Assembly (NCBI GenBank): GCA_041940425.1
Contig: JBGTSF010000008.1
Span: 1 to 64,000 of the forward strand
Source of the DNA: DATHTS01 sp041940425
Lineage (GTDB): Bacteria > Acidobacteriota > Blastocatellia > Pyrinomonadales > Pyrinomonadaceae
DNA: 64,000 bases
Direction of reading: 5' to 3'
The translations under genes and the position numbers were made by a program. Of this stretch, positions 9,095-18,181 are shown piece after piece; within the stretch, counting starts at the first letter, position 1; each line of letters begins with the position of its first letter. Under the pieces are notes generated by a model. It did no database searches. It worked only from the letters and a program-made list of their open reading frames with translations, and was not told the origin of the DNA.

Positions 9095-9706
9095 ATGTAT
9101 ATTAGCATCGTCAAAGAAAAAGAATATATTTTTCCCGACCGCTTAAAAATGCCGTTCCGGTTTTCTCCTGAAAAATTAGCAGAAGATTTAGCAGTTTTAA
9201 ATAAAACCGAATGGACGGGGCATTTTGTCCGGCAAAATTACGAAGGCGATTGGAGCGCGATTCCTTTGCGGTCGCCGGCGGGCGAAACACACCCGATTCG
9301 GATGATCTATTCCGACCCGTCGGCGACGGAATTTGTTGAAACCGAATTTTTGGAAAAATGCCCGTATTTTCAAGAAGTTTTGTCCGCCTTCGAATGCGAA
9401 CTCGGCGTGGCGCGGCTGATGAAACTCTCAGCCGGTTCGCGGATCAAAGAGCATTCCGATTACGATCTGTGTTACGAAGACGGCATGGTTCGCTTTCATA
9501 TTCCGGTCGTGACGAATCCCGAAATCGAATTTTACTTGAACAATGAACGCATAATCTTAAACGCGGGCGAATGCTGGTATCTGCGCCTTTCAGACCCGCA
9601 CCGCGTCAATAATTTCAGCCGTCAAGACCGCGTTCATCTGGTCGTTGACGCGGCGGTCAATGATTGGATAACGGAAATTTTTTCGCAATCGGCGGCTGTC
9701 AAATAA
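9095..9706 (+). CDS. Aspartyl/asparaginyl beta-hydroxylase-like protein
   Basis: A 203-residue protein of the Asp/Asn beta-hydroxylase fold, an Fe(II)/2-oxoglutarate dioxygenase. The metal triad is visible as H120 and D122 (KEHSDYD) and H169 (DPHRVNN), with RVHLVVD near the end as the expected cosubstrate region. The enzyme would hydroxylate a side chain or small molecule in the cytoplasm; the substrate is unknown. An internal Met at residue 19 is an alternative start. It stands alone on the plus strand. Confidence 0.85.
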   Translation: MYISIVKEKEYIFPDRLKMPFRFSPEKLAEDLAVLNKTEWTGHFVRQNYEGDWSAIPLRSPAGETHPIRMIYSDPSATEFVETEFLEKCPYFQEVLSAFECELGVARLMKLSAGSRIKEHSDYDLCYEDGMVRFHIPVVTNPEIEFYLNNERIILNAGECWYLRLSDPHRVNNFSRQDRVHLVVDAAVNDWITEIFSQSAAVK

Positions 9707-9799
9707 ATATTAAAAAGAACATCCGGCAAGACTAAATTCTTTCAATTTGTTAAAAATAAAAGCGAGCCTTTTTTATTTGCGCTCACTTATATTTTCTTA

Positions 9800-10525
9800 A
9801 TGAAAAATCTTTTCTTAAAAATCAAAGCGTATCTCAACGAATTGGGAAATCTCACGCCGCTTGCTTTTGTAACTGCTTTTTTGCCGATGCTCGGCAGTAC
9901 GGTTCTGCTGGTTTTCGGAATCCCGCTCGGTTACTGGCTGAGAGAAAATTGGGAGATCGGGATGCCGCTTTATCTTTTCGGCGTTTTGTTTTTTTGCGGT
10001 CTCGCGCTGCTTCCGACAAATGTTATCGGTTTGATCGGCGGCTGGGCGTTCAGCTTCCAACTCGGCATCACGGTTTTGATCACGGGCGTGGTCGGCGCGG
10101 CGGTCATTTCTTTTCTGATACACAAGCGAATCGTCAGCAAAGAGCTTCCCGACGTTTTTGAAAAACATCCGAAAGCGCAAGCCGTTTATGAGGCTCTGCT
10201 CGAACGAAATCTGTGGCGCACGACTCTGATTATTTTTCTGCTCCGCGTTTCGGTGGTAATGCCGTTCGCGTTTACAAATTTTTTGATGGCATCGGCGCGC
10301 GTGCCGCTCGGTTCATACACGGTCGGGACGTTTTTCGGGATGCTGCCGCGCTCGTCGGCGGTCGTCTTTGTCGGCGCGGGACTTTCCGAACTGAGTTTCG
10401 ACAACCCGCAGGATTCGCGGATGATTATCGGCGGAATCGTCGCCACGATAATTTCCGTCATCGTCATCGCCAGCATCAGCCGCCGCGCTCTCGATCGTTT
10501 GACAAGCAAAGAGCAGACGGCATAA
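9800..10525 (+). CDS. VTT-domain (TVP38/TMEM64-like) membrane protein
   Basis: A 241-residue integral membrane protein with about six hydrophobic segments. It carries the VTT-type core: GGWAFSFQLGITVLITGVVGA, then RVSVVMPFAFTNFLMASARVPLGSYTVGTFFGMLPRS. Relatives (DedA/TVP38 group) act in lipid or ion transport across the inner membrane. It is convergent with the dehydratase gene, the stops lying 9 bp apart. The substrate is unknown. Confidence 0.85.
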   Translation: MKNLFLKIKAYLNELGNLTPLAFVTAFLPMLGSTVLLVFGIPLGYWLRENWEIGMPLYLFGVLFFCGLALLPTNVIGLIGGWAFSFQLGITVLITGVVGAAVISFLIHKRIVSKELPDVFEKHPKAQAVYEALLERNLWRTTLIIFLLRVSVVMPFAFTNFLMASARVPLGSYTVGTFFGMLPRSSAVVFVGAGLSELSFDNPQDSRMIIGGIVATIISVIVIASISRRALDRLTSKEQTA

Positions 10526-10533
10526 AAAAATTA

Positions 10534-11442
10534 TCAGGCAAGAATCTTTCTGTAAATTTCCGCGTCAACATTTCCGCCGCTGACGATAACGCAGATTTTT
10601 TTGTCTTTGAATTTTTCCGGCGTTTCCAAAACCGCGCCCAAACTCAACGCGCCCGTCGGCTCGCATTTCAGATTGGCTAAATTAAAATACAATTTTACCG
10701 CTTCGATGATTTTTTCTTCCGGTATTTCCAAAATTTCCGAAACGCCCGTTTTGATGATTTCCCAGTTGTGTTTGCCGAGCGAAAGCGTCCGCGCGCCGTC
10801 AGCGATTGTCTGCGGCTCTGATTCGTTTTTGACGATTTCTCCCTTTGCGAGCGAACGCGCCGCGTCGTTTGCCATCAAGGGTTCCGCGCCGGTCAGTTTC
10901 GCCTGATTACCGTTTCTGCAGAGACCTTTCGCAATTCCCGAGATCAAACCGCCGCCGCCGACCGGAACGATTATCTCGTCAAAGTTTTTGGCGGAAAGTT
11001 CGTCGCCGAGACTCGAATTTCCTTCGATGACGAGCGGATCGTCATACGCGCTTGCTTTGTATGCGTCGGGATGTTCGCTCAATAATTGATTAACTCGTTC
11101 GGCGCGTCCGATCTTTTTCGTATCAATCAGATCAACGACCGCGCCGTATTTTCTGACGGCTTCAACCTTGACACGCGCGGAATTTTCCGGCATTACGACA
11201 TGGCATTTTTTGTTCAAAAGTTTACACGCAAAGGCGAGTGCCTGACCGAAATTGCCGGACGAAGCGGTTATCAGATGATCTTCTTTTACATTAGAAGCCG
11301 TGTGGTATGCGGCGCGAAATTTAAAGCTTCCCGTATGCTGAAAAGTTTCAGCCGCAACTGTTATATCCAAATTTAAAAAAGTTTTCAGTTTTTCCGATTC
11401 GAGAAAAAAGGTCGGACGAGCCGTCTCAAGCAAAGATTTCAT
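10534..11442 (-). CDS. PLP-dependent threonine/serine dehydratase
   Basis: A 302-residue fold-type II PLP enzyme. The cofactor lysine is K41 in TGSFKFRAA. The substrate loop is ASSGNFGQALAFA and the phosphate-binding glycine loop is PVGGGGLISG. Family members deaminate L-threonine or L-serine to the 2-oxo acid, or racemise serine. There is no C-terminal ACT regulatory domain, so it is the short catabolic or racemase-like form, not the biosynthetic IlvA type. The ATG at 11442 was chosen because the family starts there; the 59-residue upstream extension overlaps the divergent kinase gene. Confidence 0.9.
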   Translation of the reverse strand: MKSLLETARPTFFLESEKLKTFLNLDITVAAETFQHTGSFKFRAAYHTASNVKEDHLITASSGNFGQALAFACKLLNKKCHVVMPENSARVKVEAVRKYGAVVDLIDTKKIGRAERVNQLLSEHPDAYKASAYDDPLVIEGNSSLGDELSAKNFDEIIVPVGGGGLISGIAKGLCRNGNQAKLTGAEPLMANDAARSLAKGEIVKNESEPQTIADGARTLSLGKHNWEIIKTGVSEILEIPEEKIIEAVKLYFNLANLKCEPTGALSLGAVLETPEKFKDKKICVIVSGGNVDAEIYRKILA

Positions 11443-11482
11443 TTGTTTAGAATCTATCGAAAAAGCTAAACTCGTCAAGAAG

Positions 11483-12394
11483 GTGAGCGAAAATTTTACA
11501 GAAAATCTACCGGAAAAGTTTATTAGAAATGTTCTGGATGTCTGCGGTGATCGCGGTAAACAATGGTTAAGTGAGCTTCCGCAAATCATTAAAGAGATTG
11601 CCGAAAAATGGCAAATCAAGACGAAAAAACCGTTTGAAAATTTGTCTTACAACTTTGTCGCAGCGTGCGTGTTTGAAAGTAGTGATGAAGCAGTTTTAAA
11701 GATCGCTCTGCCTCTGAATAATCTCGAAATTTTCAACGAAGCAAATTATCTGCAAATTCAAAACGGAAAGGGCGCGGCGCGGGTTTTAAATTTTGACGAA
11801 TCGCGCCGCGCGATGCTTTTGGAAAAACTTAATCCGGGAAAGCCTCTGAAGATGCTTTTCAGCGGCAATGAATCGCGGACGGTCGAGATCGCCGTCGGAT
11901 TGATAAAAAAACTTCTTCGCCGTCCGCCTGCCGGAACGGAATTTATTTTGCTTGAAAAATGGTTCGGAAATTTTTTTGAAAGAGCCGTGAATACAGATTT
12001 TCCGACTTATTATTTGAGCAAAACGCGAGAGATTTTCGACGAACTAAGTTCTTCGGAAAAATATCTGATTCACGGCGATTTTCATCACGAAAATATTTTA
12101 TCCGCCGAACGCGAGCCGTTTCTGGTCATTGATCCGAAAGGCGTGATCGGCAACATCGGTTATGAGATCGCGGTTTTTTTGAACAATCATCTGTGGTGGC
12201 TTTCGCCCGAAAAAAACTGCGTGGAAAAATTGGAACGAGCCGTCCGGCAATTCTCCGAAGCATTTGATATTTCGCCCGATCATTTGAAAAAATGGGCTTT
12301 CGCGCAGATGGTTTTGTCGGCTTGGTGGACGTTTGAAGACAACGGCGAAAATTGGGAAAGCGAATTAGCTTTTGCGGAATTTTGGAAAGTATAA
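11483..12394 (+). CDS. Aminoglycoside/hydroxyurea-type phosphotransferase
   Basis: A 303-residue kinase-fold protein with a GTG start, divergent from the dehydratase (40-bp gap). The catalytic loop HGDFHHENIL (H197, D199, N204) and the metal loop VIDPKGVIGNIGYEIAVFL match the APH(6)/hydroxyurea kinase family. Chromosomal members are often not resistance genes, and the natural substrate is unknown. It is 11 bp upstream of gnd and on the same strand, so a sugar or metabolite kinase role is possible. Confidence 0.85.
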   Translation: MSENFTENLPEKFIRNVLDVCGDRGKQWLSELPQIIKEIAEKWQIKTKKPFENLSYNFVAACVFESSDEAVLKIALPLNNLEIFNEANYLQIQNGKGAARVLNFDESRRAMLLEKLNPGKPLKMLFSGNESRTVEIAVGLIKKLLRRPPAGTEFILLEKWFGNFFERAVNTDFPTYYLSKTREIFDELSSSEKYLIHGDFHHENILSAEREPFLVIDPKGVIGNIGYEIAVFLNNHLWWLSPEKNCVEKLERAVRQFSEAFDISPDHLKKWAFAQMVLSAWWTFEDNGENWESELAFAEFWKV

Positions 12395-12405
12395 TCAATA
12401 AAACT

Positions 12406-14022
12406 ATGAAAAACGCTCAATTCGGAATGGTGGGCTTGGGAACGATGGGCAGAAATTTTCTGCTCAATGTCGCCGAACACGGTTTTTCGTGCGTCGGTTA
12501 CGACTTGGATGAAGAAAAACGGCGGCTTCTGCACGAAGAAGGAGAAGGACTGCCGATTGATTCGGCGGACAATGTTTTTCAGTTCGTTCAAAAACTTCAA
12601 AAGCCGCGCAATATTATGCTGCTCGTTCCGGCGGGAAAAATCGTTGATTCGGTGATCAATGATTTGCTCCCGCATCTCGAAAAAGACGATCTGATCATTG
12701 ACGGCGGCAACTCGCATTTTCTCGACACCGAACGCCGCGAACAGTTTTTGCTCGAAAAAGAGATCGAATTTATGGGCGTCGGCGTGTCGGGCGGCGAAGA
12801 AGGCGCGCGGCACGGCGCGAGCATTATGCCCGGCGGTCGAAAAGAATTTTACGAGCGCGTCGAACCGGTCTTGCAAGCCGTCAGCGCGAAAGTAAATGGC
12901 GAGCCGTGCGTCGCGTATATGGGCGTGTCGAGCGCGGGACATTTCGTAAAAATGGTGCATAACGGAATCGAATACGGCTTGATGCAGATTCTCGCGGAAA
13001 CTTATGATTTTATGAACCGCGTTTTGAAAATGAATTACGCCGAAATGTCGGAAACTTTTGCCGGATGGAACAACGCCGAGCTTAATTCTTTTCTCGTCGA
13101 GATCACGGCGGATATTTTACGAAAAGAAGATGACAAAACCGGCAAGCCTTTAGTTGAAATGATTTTGGATAAAGCCGCGCAGAAGGGAACGGGCAAATGG
13201 ACTTCGCAGGCGGCGATGGATTTCGGCGTTCCCGTGCCGACGATTGACGCGGCGGTTTCGATGCGCCAGATTTCCGCGCAGAAAGAAGCGCGTGTTTTGA
13301 TCGCGGAAAAATACGGGAATAAGACAGAAGACGGAAGACAGAAGACGGAAGGGGCGAACCAAACGGTTTCGAGCGAACACGAAACCGACGAAGCAAAAGC
13401 GATGCGCGAACGCCGCGCCGCCGAAACGGTTGTGAGTCAACAGCACAAAACCGATGTTGACGAGCGAGCCGTCAGGGAAGCCAAACATAAAACCGAGATC
13501 GAATCCGATGAAATGCACGACCGGATCGTCCGCGAAGACGTTTCCAGGGATAAAGAGAGATTTCTCGAACTGCTCAAACAAACTCTTTTGAGTTCGTTCA
13601 TCGTTACCTACGCGCAAGGAATGTCGCTTTTGCAGACCGCATCAAAAGAAAAAGAATACGGCTTGGATTTATCCGAAATCGCAAAAATCTGGCGCGGCGG
13701 CTGTATCATCCGTTCGCAATTGCTGGAAGATATGCGCCGCGCCTATGAGAAAAATCCCGATCTGCCGAATCTGATTCTCGACGACGAATTCGCCGAAATT
13801 TTAAGCAACAACCGCGATTTTTGGTGCGAGATAAACAATGAATTTTCTCTCAGCCATATTCCGAGCTTGTGTCTTTCGAGCGCGCTTTCTTACTTTGACG
13901 CTTTTCGTTCCGGGCGGCTTCCTGCTAATCTGATACAGGCGCAGAGAGATTACTTCGGGGCGCACACATACCAGAGAATTGACGAAGAGGGAAATTTTCA
14001 CACTCCTGATTGGGACAATTAA
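12406..14022 (+). CDS. gnd: 6-phosphogluconate dehydrogenase with insertion
   Basis: Decarboxylates 6-phosphogluconate to ribulose 5-phosphate with NAD(P)+ (oxidative pentose phosphate pathway, cytosol). The Rossmann motif GLGTMGRN is at the N-terminus, followed by GGNSHFLDTERR, the catalytic KMVHNGIEYGLMQ, and the C-terminal LPANLIQAQRDYFGAHTYQRID signature. The protein has 538 residues, about 65 more than usual. The excess lies at about 305-385, between ISAQKEARVLIAEK and LLSSFIVTYAQG. It is hydrophilic and starts with residues encoded by a 7-bp tandem repeat (13322-13351). Both flanks are normal, so the enzyme is probably functional with an extra loop. The start at 12406 is preferred over one inside the kinase gene. 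Confidence 0.95.
   Translation: MKNAQFGMVGLGTMGRNFLLNVAEHGFSCVGYDLDEEKRRLLHEEGEGLPIDSADNVFQFVQKLQKPRNIMLLVPAGKIVDSVINDLLPHLEKDDLIIDGGNSHFLDTERREQFLLEKEIEFMGVGVSGGEEGARHGASIMPGGRKEFYERVEPVLQAVSAKVNGEPCVAYMGVSSAGHFVKMVHNGIEYGLMQILAETYDFMNRVLKMNYAEMSETFAGWNNAELNSFLVEITADILRKEDDKTGKPLVEMILDKAAQKGTGKWTSQAAMDFGVPVPTIDAAVSMRQISAQKEARVLIAEKYGNKTEDGRQKTEGANQTVSSEHETDEAKAMRERRAAETVVSQQHKTDVDERAVREAKHKTEIESDEMHDRIVREDVSRDKERFLELLKQTLLSSFIVTYAQGMSLLQTASKEKEYGLDLSEIAKIWRGGCIIRSQLLEDMRRAYEKNPDLPNLILDDEFAEILSNNRDFWCEINNEFSLSHIPSLCLSSALSYFDAFRSGRLPANLIQAQRDYFGAHTYQRIDEEGNFHTPDWDN
13322..13351. repeat. Heptad array inside gnd
   Basis: Four 7-bp units alternate AGACAGA and AGACGGA within the gnd reading frame, encoding part of the hydrophilic insertion (KTEDGRQKTEG). 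There is a single arm only; no inverted partner is seen nearby. Confidence 0.85.
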
Positions 14023-14025
14023 AAA

Positions 14026-14541
14026 ATGCCATTACCGATTGCACATGGATTGTTCGGCGCGAGTTTTGTCGCCGCGATAATCAAAAAACCGTTCGAGTTT
14101 CGCCTGCTCGTGCCGCTCTTTGCCGGCACGATGCTGGCGAATCTGCCGGATTTCGATTTTCTGCTCGTTTTTGCGACGGGCGATGACGAATGGCATCGCG
14201 GTTTTACGCATTCGATCGCCTTTGCCGTTTTTGTCGGACTGCTCATTTTTACATATTTCGGTCGTCAGCGTTGGCGCGAAGCTCTCGCCTATTCGGCGGC
14301 GTTCGCGTCGCATTTCGTTCTCGATTTCGTCACGACGAAAATCGGCGGCGGTCTGCAGTTGTTTTTCCCATTTTCCGATGAAAGATACGGTCTGCGCTGG
14401 TTCGGTCTGTCGGAGTTTCCGTCAAAAATGTATTTTTCGGAAGTCGTGCGGGCTATGAGTATCGAGTTTGTAATTTTTTCTTCGATACTTTTACTCGTAA
14501 TTATTTTAAAAAAAATTCTCTCTAATAAAAGGTTAAAGTGA
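14026..14541 (+). CDS. YdjM/DUF457-type membrane metal-dependent hydrolase
   Basis: A 171-residue membrane protein. Conserved polar motifs sit between hydrophobic segments: PIAHGLFGASF, NLPDFDFLL, HRGFTHSIAFA and ASHFVLDFVT. This arrangement of His and Asp is typical of the YdjM/DUF457 family of inner-membrane proteins annotated as metal-dependent hydrolases. The substrate is not established. It follows gnd by 3 bp and is convergent with mobA. Confidence 0.85.
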   Translation: MPLPIAHGLFGASFVAAIIKKPFEFRLLVPLFAGTMLANLPDFDFLLVFATGDDEWHRGFTHSIAFAVFVGLLIFTYFGRQRWREALAYSAAFASHFVLDFVTTKIGGGLQLFFPFSDERYGLRWFGLSEFPSKMYFSEVVRAMSIEFVIFSSILLLVIILKKILSNKRLK

Positions 14542-14558
14542 TTCGAAAAACACGCTCC

Positions 14559-15173
14559 CTAGCGGTCGCGTTTCTGCCTGATATTTTCGTATTCGGTTTG
14601 ATTGTTGATATTGAGAAATAAGTCTCGATTTTCCGCCAAATCTTCCGCTTCGATTATTTTCACTCGCACAGTTTCCAGAAAATCTCTGACGGAAGCCGAT
14701 TCCGGTTTAGATAAAATTTCTTCCGCATTCGGCAGACAATCTTTTACTCGATAAACGGCGCACAATGGTTGTAATTTTCCATCTGTTTGACACGGCACGA
14801 CTGCCGAAAAATCTTTTTTGACGGAGATGATCTCGCATAATTTTCCAATCGCTTCGCTTGTTGCAAACGGAAGATCAACGGCAAGAATGACGGCGTATTC
14901 GGTTTCGCAGTTTCGAAACGCGGCGTGAATTCCGCCGAGTGCGCCGCGATTTTCGTGAATATCAAAAATATGCGAAACGCCTTCGGGTATTTTTTCGAGG
15001 AAATGTTTTTGAGATTTGTTGAGAACGATTTTTGTTTGCTCGCAAACGGGAGCGAGAATTTCGACTGCATTTTCGAGAAAAGTTTTTCCACCGATTTTCA
15101 AAAATGCTTTGTCGCGTCCCATCCGCGAAGATTTACCGCCTGCCAGAACGTAGCCGCTGAATTTGCTTTTCAT
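14559..15173 (-). CDS. mobA: Molybdenum cofactor guanylyltransferase
   Basis: Transfers GMP to molybdopterin to make the guanine dinucleotide cofactor used by formate dehydrogenase/DMSO reductase-type enzymes. The 204-residue protein opens with the nucleotide-binding motif LAGGKSSRMGRDKAFL (11-26) and has the metal-binding Asp in AVDLPF. It is the last gene of a minus-strand molybdoenzyme cluster (fdhD, DUF7009-like, oxidoreductase, nucleotidyltransferase, mobA), which fits cofactor supply to that oxidoreductase. Its ATG directly abuts the stop of the upstream nucleotidyltransferase. Confidence 0.93.
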   Translation of the reverse strand: MKSKFSGYVLAGGKSSRMGRDKAFLKIGGKTFLENAVEILAPVCEQTKIVLNKSQKHFLEKIPEGVSHIFDIHENRGALGGIHAAFRNCETEYAVILAVDLPFATSEAIGKLCEIISVKKDFSAVVPCQTDGKLQPLCAVYRVKDCLPNAEEILSKPESASVRDFLETVRVKIIEAEDLAENRDLFLNINNQTEYENIRQKRDR

Positions 15174-15800
15174 TTAGATTTTATCGGCTTCGTAATCTTC
15201 TTTTTCCGTTGTAATCTTACCGTCTGCCAGATCATACCAGCGTTGCAAATTTGACGAAACTAAAGCCCAGTATTCTCCGCCTGCCGTGTCGGTGATGTGT
15301 TTTCTGATTTTTTTTCGATCAACCAGAGTTTTTTGTTTGAGCAGAAAAACCGCATCCTGCTGATCCTTAAAACGTCCGGCGATGTATTTCAAAATCACCA
15401 TCCATTCGGGCGTGATAATTGGCAATCCATTTGATAATTTGTGCGCCTGTTTTAACGCCCGTTCATAAAATTTTCGCGCTGTATCATTGCGGACGATCCA
15501 ATCTACGGGAATTTCTTTTTTGCCGATCTTTACCTGATAGCGTTTGCCACCGAAGCCGAGATTTTTTTCCGTTTCTAAATCCAAAACCTCTGAAGCGATT
15601 ACATCAACGTCTTTTGTCAGACGCGGACTGCCGTAAAGGTGCATCGCCACACCGCCGACCAACGCCCATTCGACATTATTTTTCTTAGCGGTTTCAGCAA
15701 TTTTATCGAGCGCGGCAAGCCCGGTTTCCGTATCAATCATTTGATTCGGTTTCGATTTCAGATTGCGCTCAATAAATTTGTCAATTTCCTTTTCGGTCAT
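15174..15800 (-). CDS. Nucleotidyltransferase-fold protein (AbiEii/DUF6036-like)
   Basis: A 208-residue protein with the minimal nucleotidyltransferase motif: G49-G50 in ALVGGVAMHLYGSPR, then D64 and D66 in KDVDVIA. A C-terminal helical region follows. Such proteins are found as toxins of type IV toxin-antitoxin pairs or as stand-alone proteins of unknown substrate. No antitoxin gene is next to it. It sits tightly between the molybdoenzyme gene (5 bp) and mobA (0 bp), so it is probably cotranscribed with them, either as a recent insertion or with an uncharacterised link. Confidence 0.8.
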   Translation of the reverse strand: MTEKEIDKFIERNLKSKPNQMIDTETGLAALDKIAETAKKNNVEWALVGGVAMHLYGSPRLTKDVDVIASEVLDLETEKNLGFGGKRYQVKIGKKEIPVDWIVRNDTARKFYERALKQAHKLSNGLPIITPEWMVILKYIAGRFKDQQDAVFLLKQKTLVDRKKIRKHITDTAGGEYWALVSSNLQRWYDLADGKITTEKEDYEADKI

Positions 15801-15805
15801 TTTTT

Positions 15806-18172
15806 TTACCTCAAAAACTCGCCCGTGAAAACTCTTTCGTCGTTATGCAGATGTGATTTTACGGTAACGATCACCGCTTTTGAAGTCGGGCAATTGCTTT
15901 TTTTCGCCGTGCTTTTATGCGGGATCAAAACATTCGCTTCGGGGAAATAAGTCGCGGCGCAACCCGTCGGAATCGGATACGGGACGACGATAAAACTTTC
16001 CGCGTGCCGCTCGCCGTCGTCGAAATAACTCGTGATGTCAACGACTTCGCCTTGTTTCAAACCTCTTTCGGAAATGTCGGCTTCATTCATCAAAATCACG
16101 CGGCGCGAACCCGAAATGCCTCGATAACGGTCATTGTAATCGTAAACGGCGGTGTTGAACTGATCGTGCGAGCGAATCGTCGTCAAGATCAATTGGTCTT
16201 TTTCCAGAACAATTTTTTCGAGTTTGCTCGCTTTAAAAAACGCCTTTCCGCTCTCGGTCGGAAACGTGCCTTCACGCGGCGGGTTCGGCAGATAAAAACC
16301 GCCCGGACGTTTTACTTTTTCGTTGTAATTTTCACAGCCCTTGACGGTTCTGGAAATCGCGTCTCGAATGACATCGTAATCGTCAATCATCGCCTGCCAG
16401 TCAACGGTTGATTTATCTTTTAAAACCGCCTGCGCGAGTTTGCCGACGATCCACGGCTCGCTTCTGAGATGTTCCGAAGCGGGTTCGATAATGCCGTGCG
16501 TGACCTGTACGTTGAGCATCGTGCTTTCGGTCGTCTGATATTGCTCTTTGCCGTTTTGCAAATCTTTTTCCGTGCGCCCCAAGCATGGCAGGATCAGAGA
16601 ACGTTTTCCCGTAACAAGCGCAGTGCGGTTTAATTTCGTAATGACCTGCGCCGTCAGATCGCATTTGCGCATCGCTTCGGCTGTAAAATCGGTGTCGGGC
16701 GTCGCCATCTGAAAATTGCCGCCCATCGCAAAGAAAACTTTTGCCTTGCCGGAGTGCATCGCTTCGATCGCTCTGACGGTATCGAAGCCTTCTTCTCTCG
16801 GCACTTTGAACGAAAATTCCTGTTCCAACTTTTCAGCGAATTCCGGTTTGATCTTATCCCAGACACCCATCGTTCGATCGCCCTGCACGTTGGAATGACC
16901 GCGCACGGGGCAGAGTCCCGCGCCCTGCCGTCCGATATTTCCGCGCAGAAAATGCAGATTCGCAATGTCCTGAATCGTGGCGACGGCTTCTTTGTGCTGC
17001 GTTACGCCCATCGCCCAGCAGGTGATGACGCGGTTCGAGGCGGCATACATTCCGGCGACTTCCGCGATTTGTTCGACCGAAAATCCGGTCTGCTCCAAAA
17101 TGTCGTCCCACAAAATCGTGTCCAGATTTTCGATAAATTCGTCAAAGCCGGAAGTTTTTTCTTTGATAAATTCGTGGTCGAAAACCGAACCGGGATTTTT
17201 TCGCTCCATTGCCAGAAGCGTTTTCATCACGCCTTTTAAGAACGCCATATCGCCGCCGACGCGGATCGGCAAATAGATGTCGGCGAATTTTGTCGAAGAA
17301 AGACCGAGCATCGCAAACGGGTATCGCAGAGGATTTTTGTAATGCTGCGGATTCGGATTAATGAAATTAAGCAGACCGGCTTCGGGCAGAGGATTGACGG
17401 CGATGATCTTCGCGCCCTTGCGTTTTGCTTCTTCCAAAGACGACATCATTCGCGGCGCACACGTGCCGGGATTTTGACCAATGATGATTATCAGATCGGT
17501 GTCTTCCAAATCTTCCAGCCGAATGCTCGCTTTTCCCAAACCGATTGATTCTGCCAAAGCGACCGACGTTGATTCATGGCACATATTCGAGCAGTCGGGC
17601 AGATTGTTCGTGCCGAATTGGCGGGCGAAAAGCTGATACATAAACGCCGTTTCGTTGCTCGTTCTGCCCGAAGTGTAAAAAACGGCTTCGTCCGGCGAAG
17701 CAAGCGAATTTAGTTCTTCGGCTAAGATTTGAAAGGCTTCTTCCCACGAGATCGGCGTGTATTTTTTGGCATTTTCCGCCAATAACATCGGATGTGTGAT
17801 GCGACCTTGCGCGTTGAGCCATTGGTCAGATTGACGTGATAACTCTTCGACGGTGTAGCGCGCAAAAAATTCGGGCGTAACTCTTTCGGTCGTCGCCTCG
17901 TCGGCGATCGCCTTCGCGCCCGATTCGCAAAATTCGGCGAGCGTTCTGTCTTCCGGGTCAGCCCACGCGCAGGAATTGCAGTCAACGCCGCCTTTTTGAT
18001 TGAGTCTTTTCAAAAGCAGAGAGCCGTCAACCACGCCCGCGTCTCCAAAAGTTTCCTTCATCGAATCGATCACCGCCCGCATCCCGGCGGCGGTGTCTTG
18101 AATTTCCGAAACTTTCAGTTCGCCGAGAATCTCCGGGCGTTCGGCTTTTATATTTCCATGTTCGTCGTTCAT
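15806..18172 (-). CDS. FdhF/YdeP-family molybdopterin oxidoreductase
   Basis: A 788-residue molybdopterin enzyme of the formate dehydrogenase alpha-like YdeP group. Near the N-terminus is a CNSC pair (C65, C68) in place of the full 4Fe-4S ligand set of classic FdhF. The bis-MGD-binding regions include YTSGRTSNET, IIGQNPGTCAPRM, and FLRGNIGRQGAGLCPVRGHSNVQGDR. A candidate Mo-ligand position is the Cys in CSNMCHEST; no selenocysteine codon is needed. Probably cytosolic; substrate unknown (formate or another small acid). The start at 18172 excludes an extension encoded by the upstream hairpin repeat. Flanked by fdhD and mobA, which supply sulfuration and cofactor. Confidence 0.9.
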   Translation of the reverse strand: MNDEHGNIKAERPEILGELKVSEIQDTAAGMRAVIDSMKETFGDAGVVDGSLLLKRLNQKGGVDCNSCAWADPEDRTLAEFCESGAKAIADEATTERVTPEFFARYTVEELSRQSDQWLNAQGRITHPMLLAENAKKYTPISWEEAFQILAEELNSLASPDEAVFYTSGRTSNETAFMYQLFARQFGTNNLPDCSNMCHESTSVALAESIGLGKASIRLEDLEDTDLIIIIGQNPGTCAPRMMSSLEEAKRKGAKIIAVNPLPEAGLLNFINPNPQHYKNPLRYPFAMLGLSSTKFADIYLPIRVGGDMAFLKGVMKTLLAMERKNPGSVFDHEFIKEKTSGFDEFIENLDTILWDDILEQTGFSVEQIAEVAGMYAASNRVITCWAMGVTQHKEAVATIQDIANLHFLRGNIGRQGAGLCPVRGHSNVQGDRTMGVWDKIKPEFAEKLEQEFSFKVPREEGFDTVRAIEAMHSGKAKVFFAMGGNFQMATPDTDFTAEAMRKCDLTAQVITKLNRTALVTGKRSLILPCLGRTEKDLQNGKEQYQTTESTMLNVQVTHGIIEPASEHLRSEPWIVGKLAQAVLKDKSTVDWQAMIDDYDVIRDAISRTVKGCENYNEKVKRPGGFYLPNPPREGTFPTESGKAFFKASKLEKIVLEKDQLILTTIRSHDQFNTAVYDYNDRYRGISGSRRVILMNEADISERGLKQGEVVDITSYFDDGERHAESFIVVPYPIPTGCAATYFPEANVLIPHKSTAKKSNCPTSKAVIVTVKSHLHNDERVFTGEFLR

Positions 18173-18181
18173 AATTTTTTT

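Noticed and set aside
11443..11619. N-terminal extension of the PLP dehydratase
   Set aside because: It overlaps the divergent kinase gene and is not found in the family; the ATG at 11442 gives a normal N-terminus.
11483..12394. Acquired antibiotic-resistance gene
   Set aside because: The family match is to hydroxyurea/aminoglycoside kinases, but base composition is like the neighbours and it sits with gnd; a housekeeping kinase is more likely.
15806..18172. Selenocysteine formate dehydrogenase
   Set aside because: The gene has no internal TGA and carries Cys at the candidate site; it belongs to the YdeP-like group without a full iron-sulfur domain.
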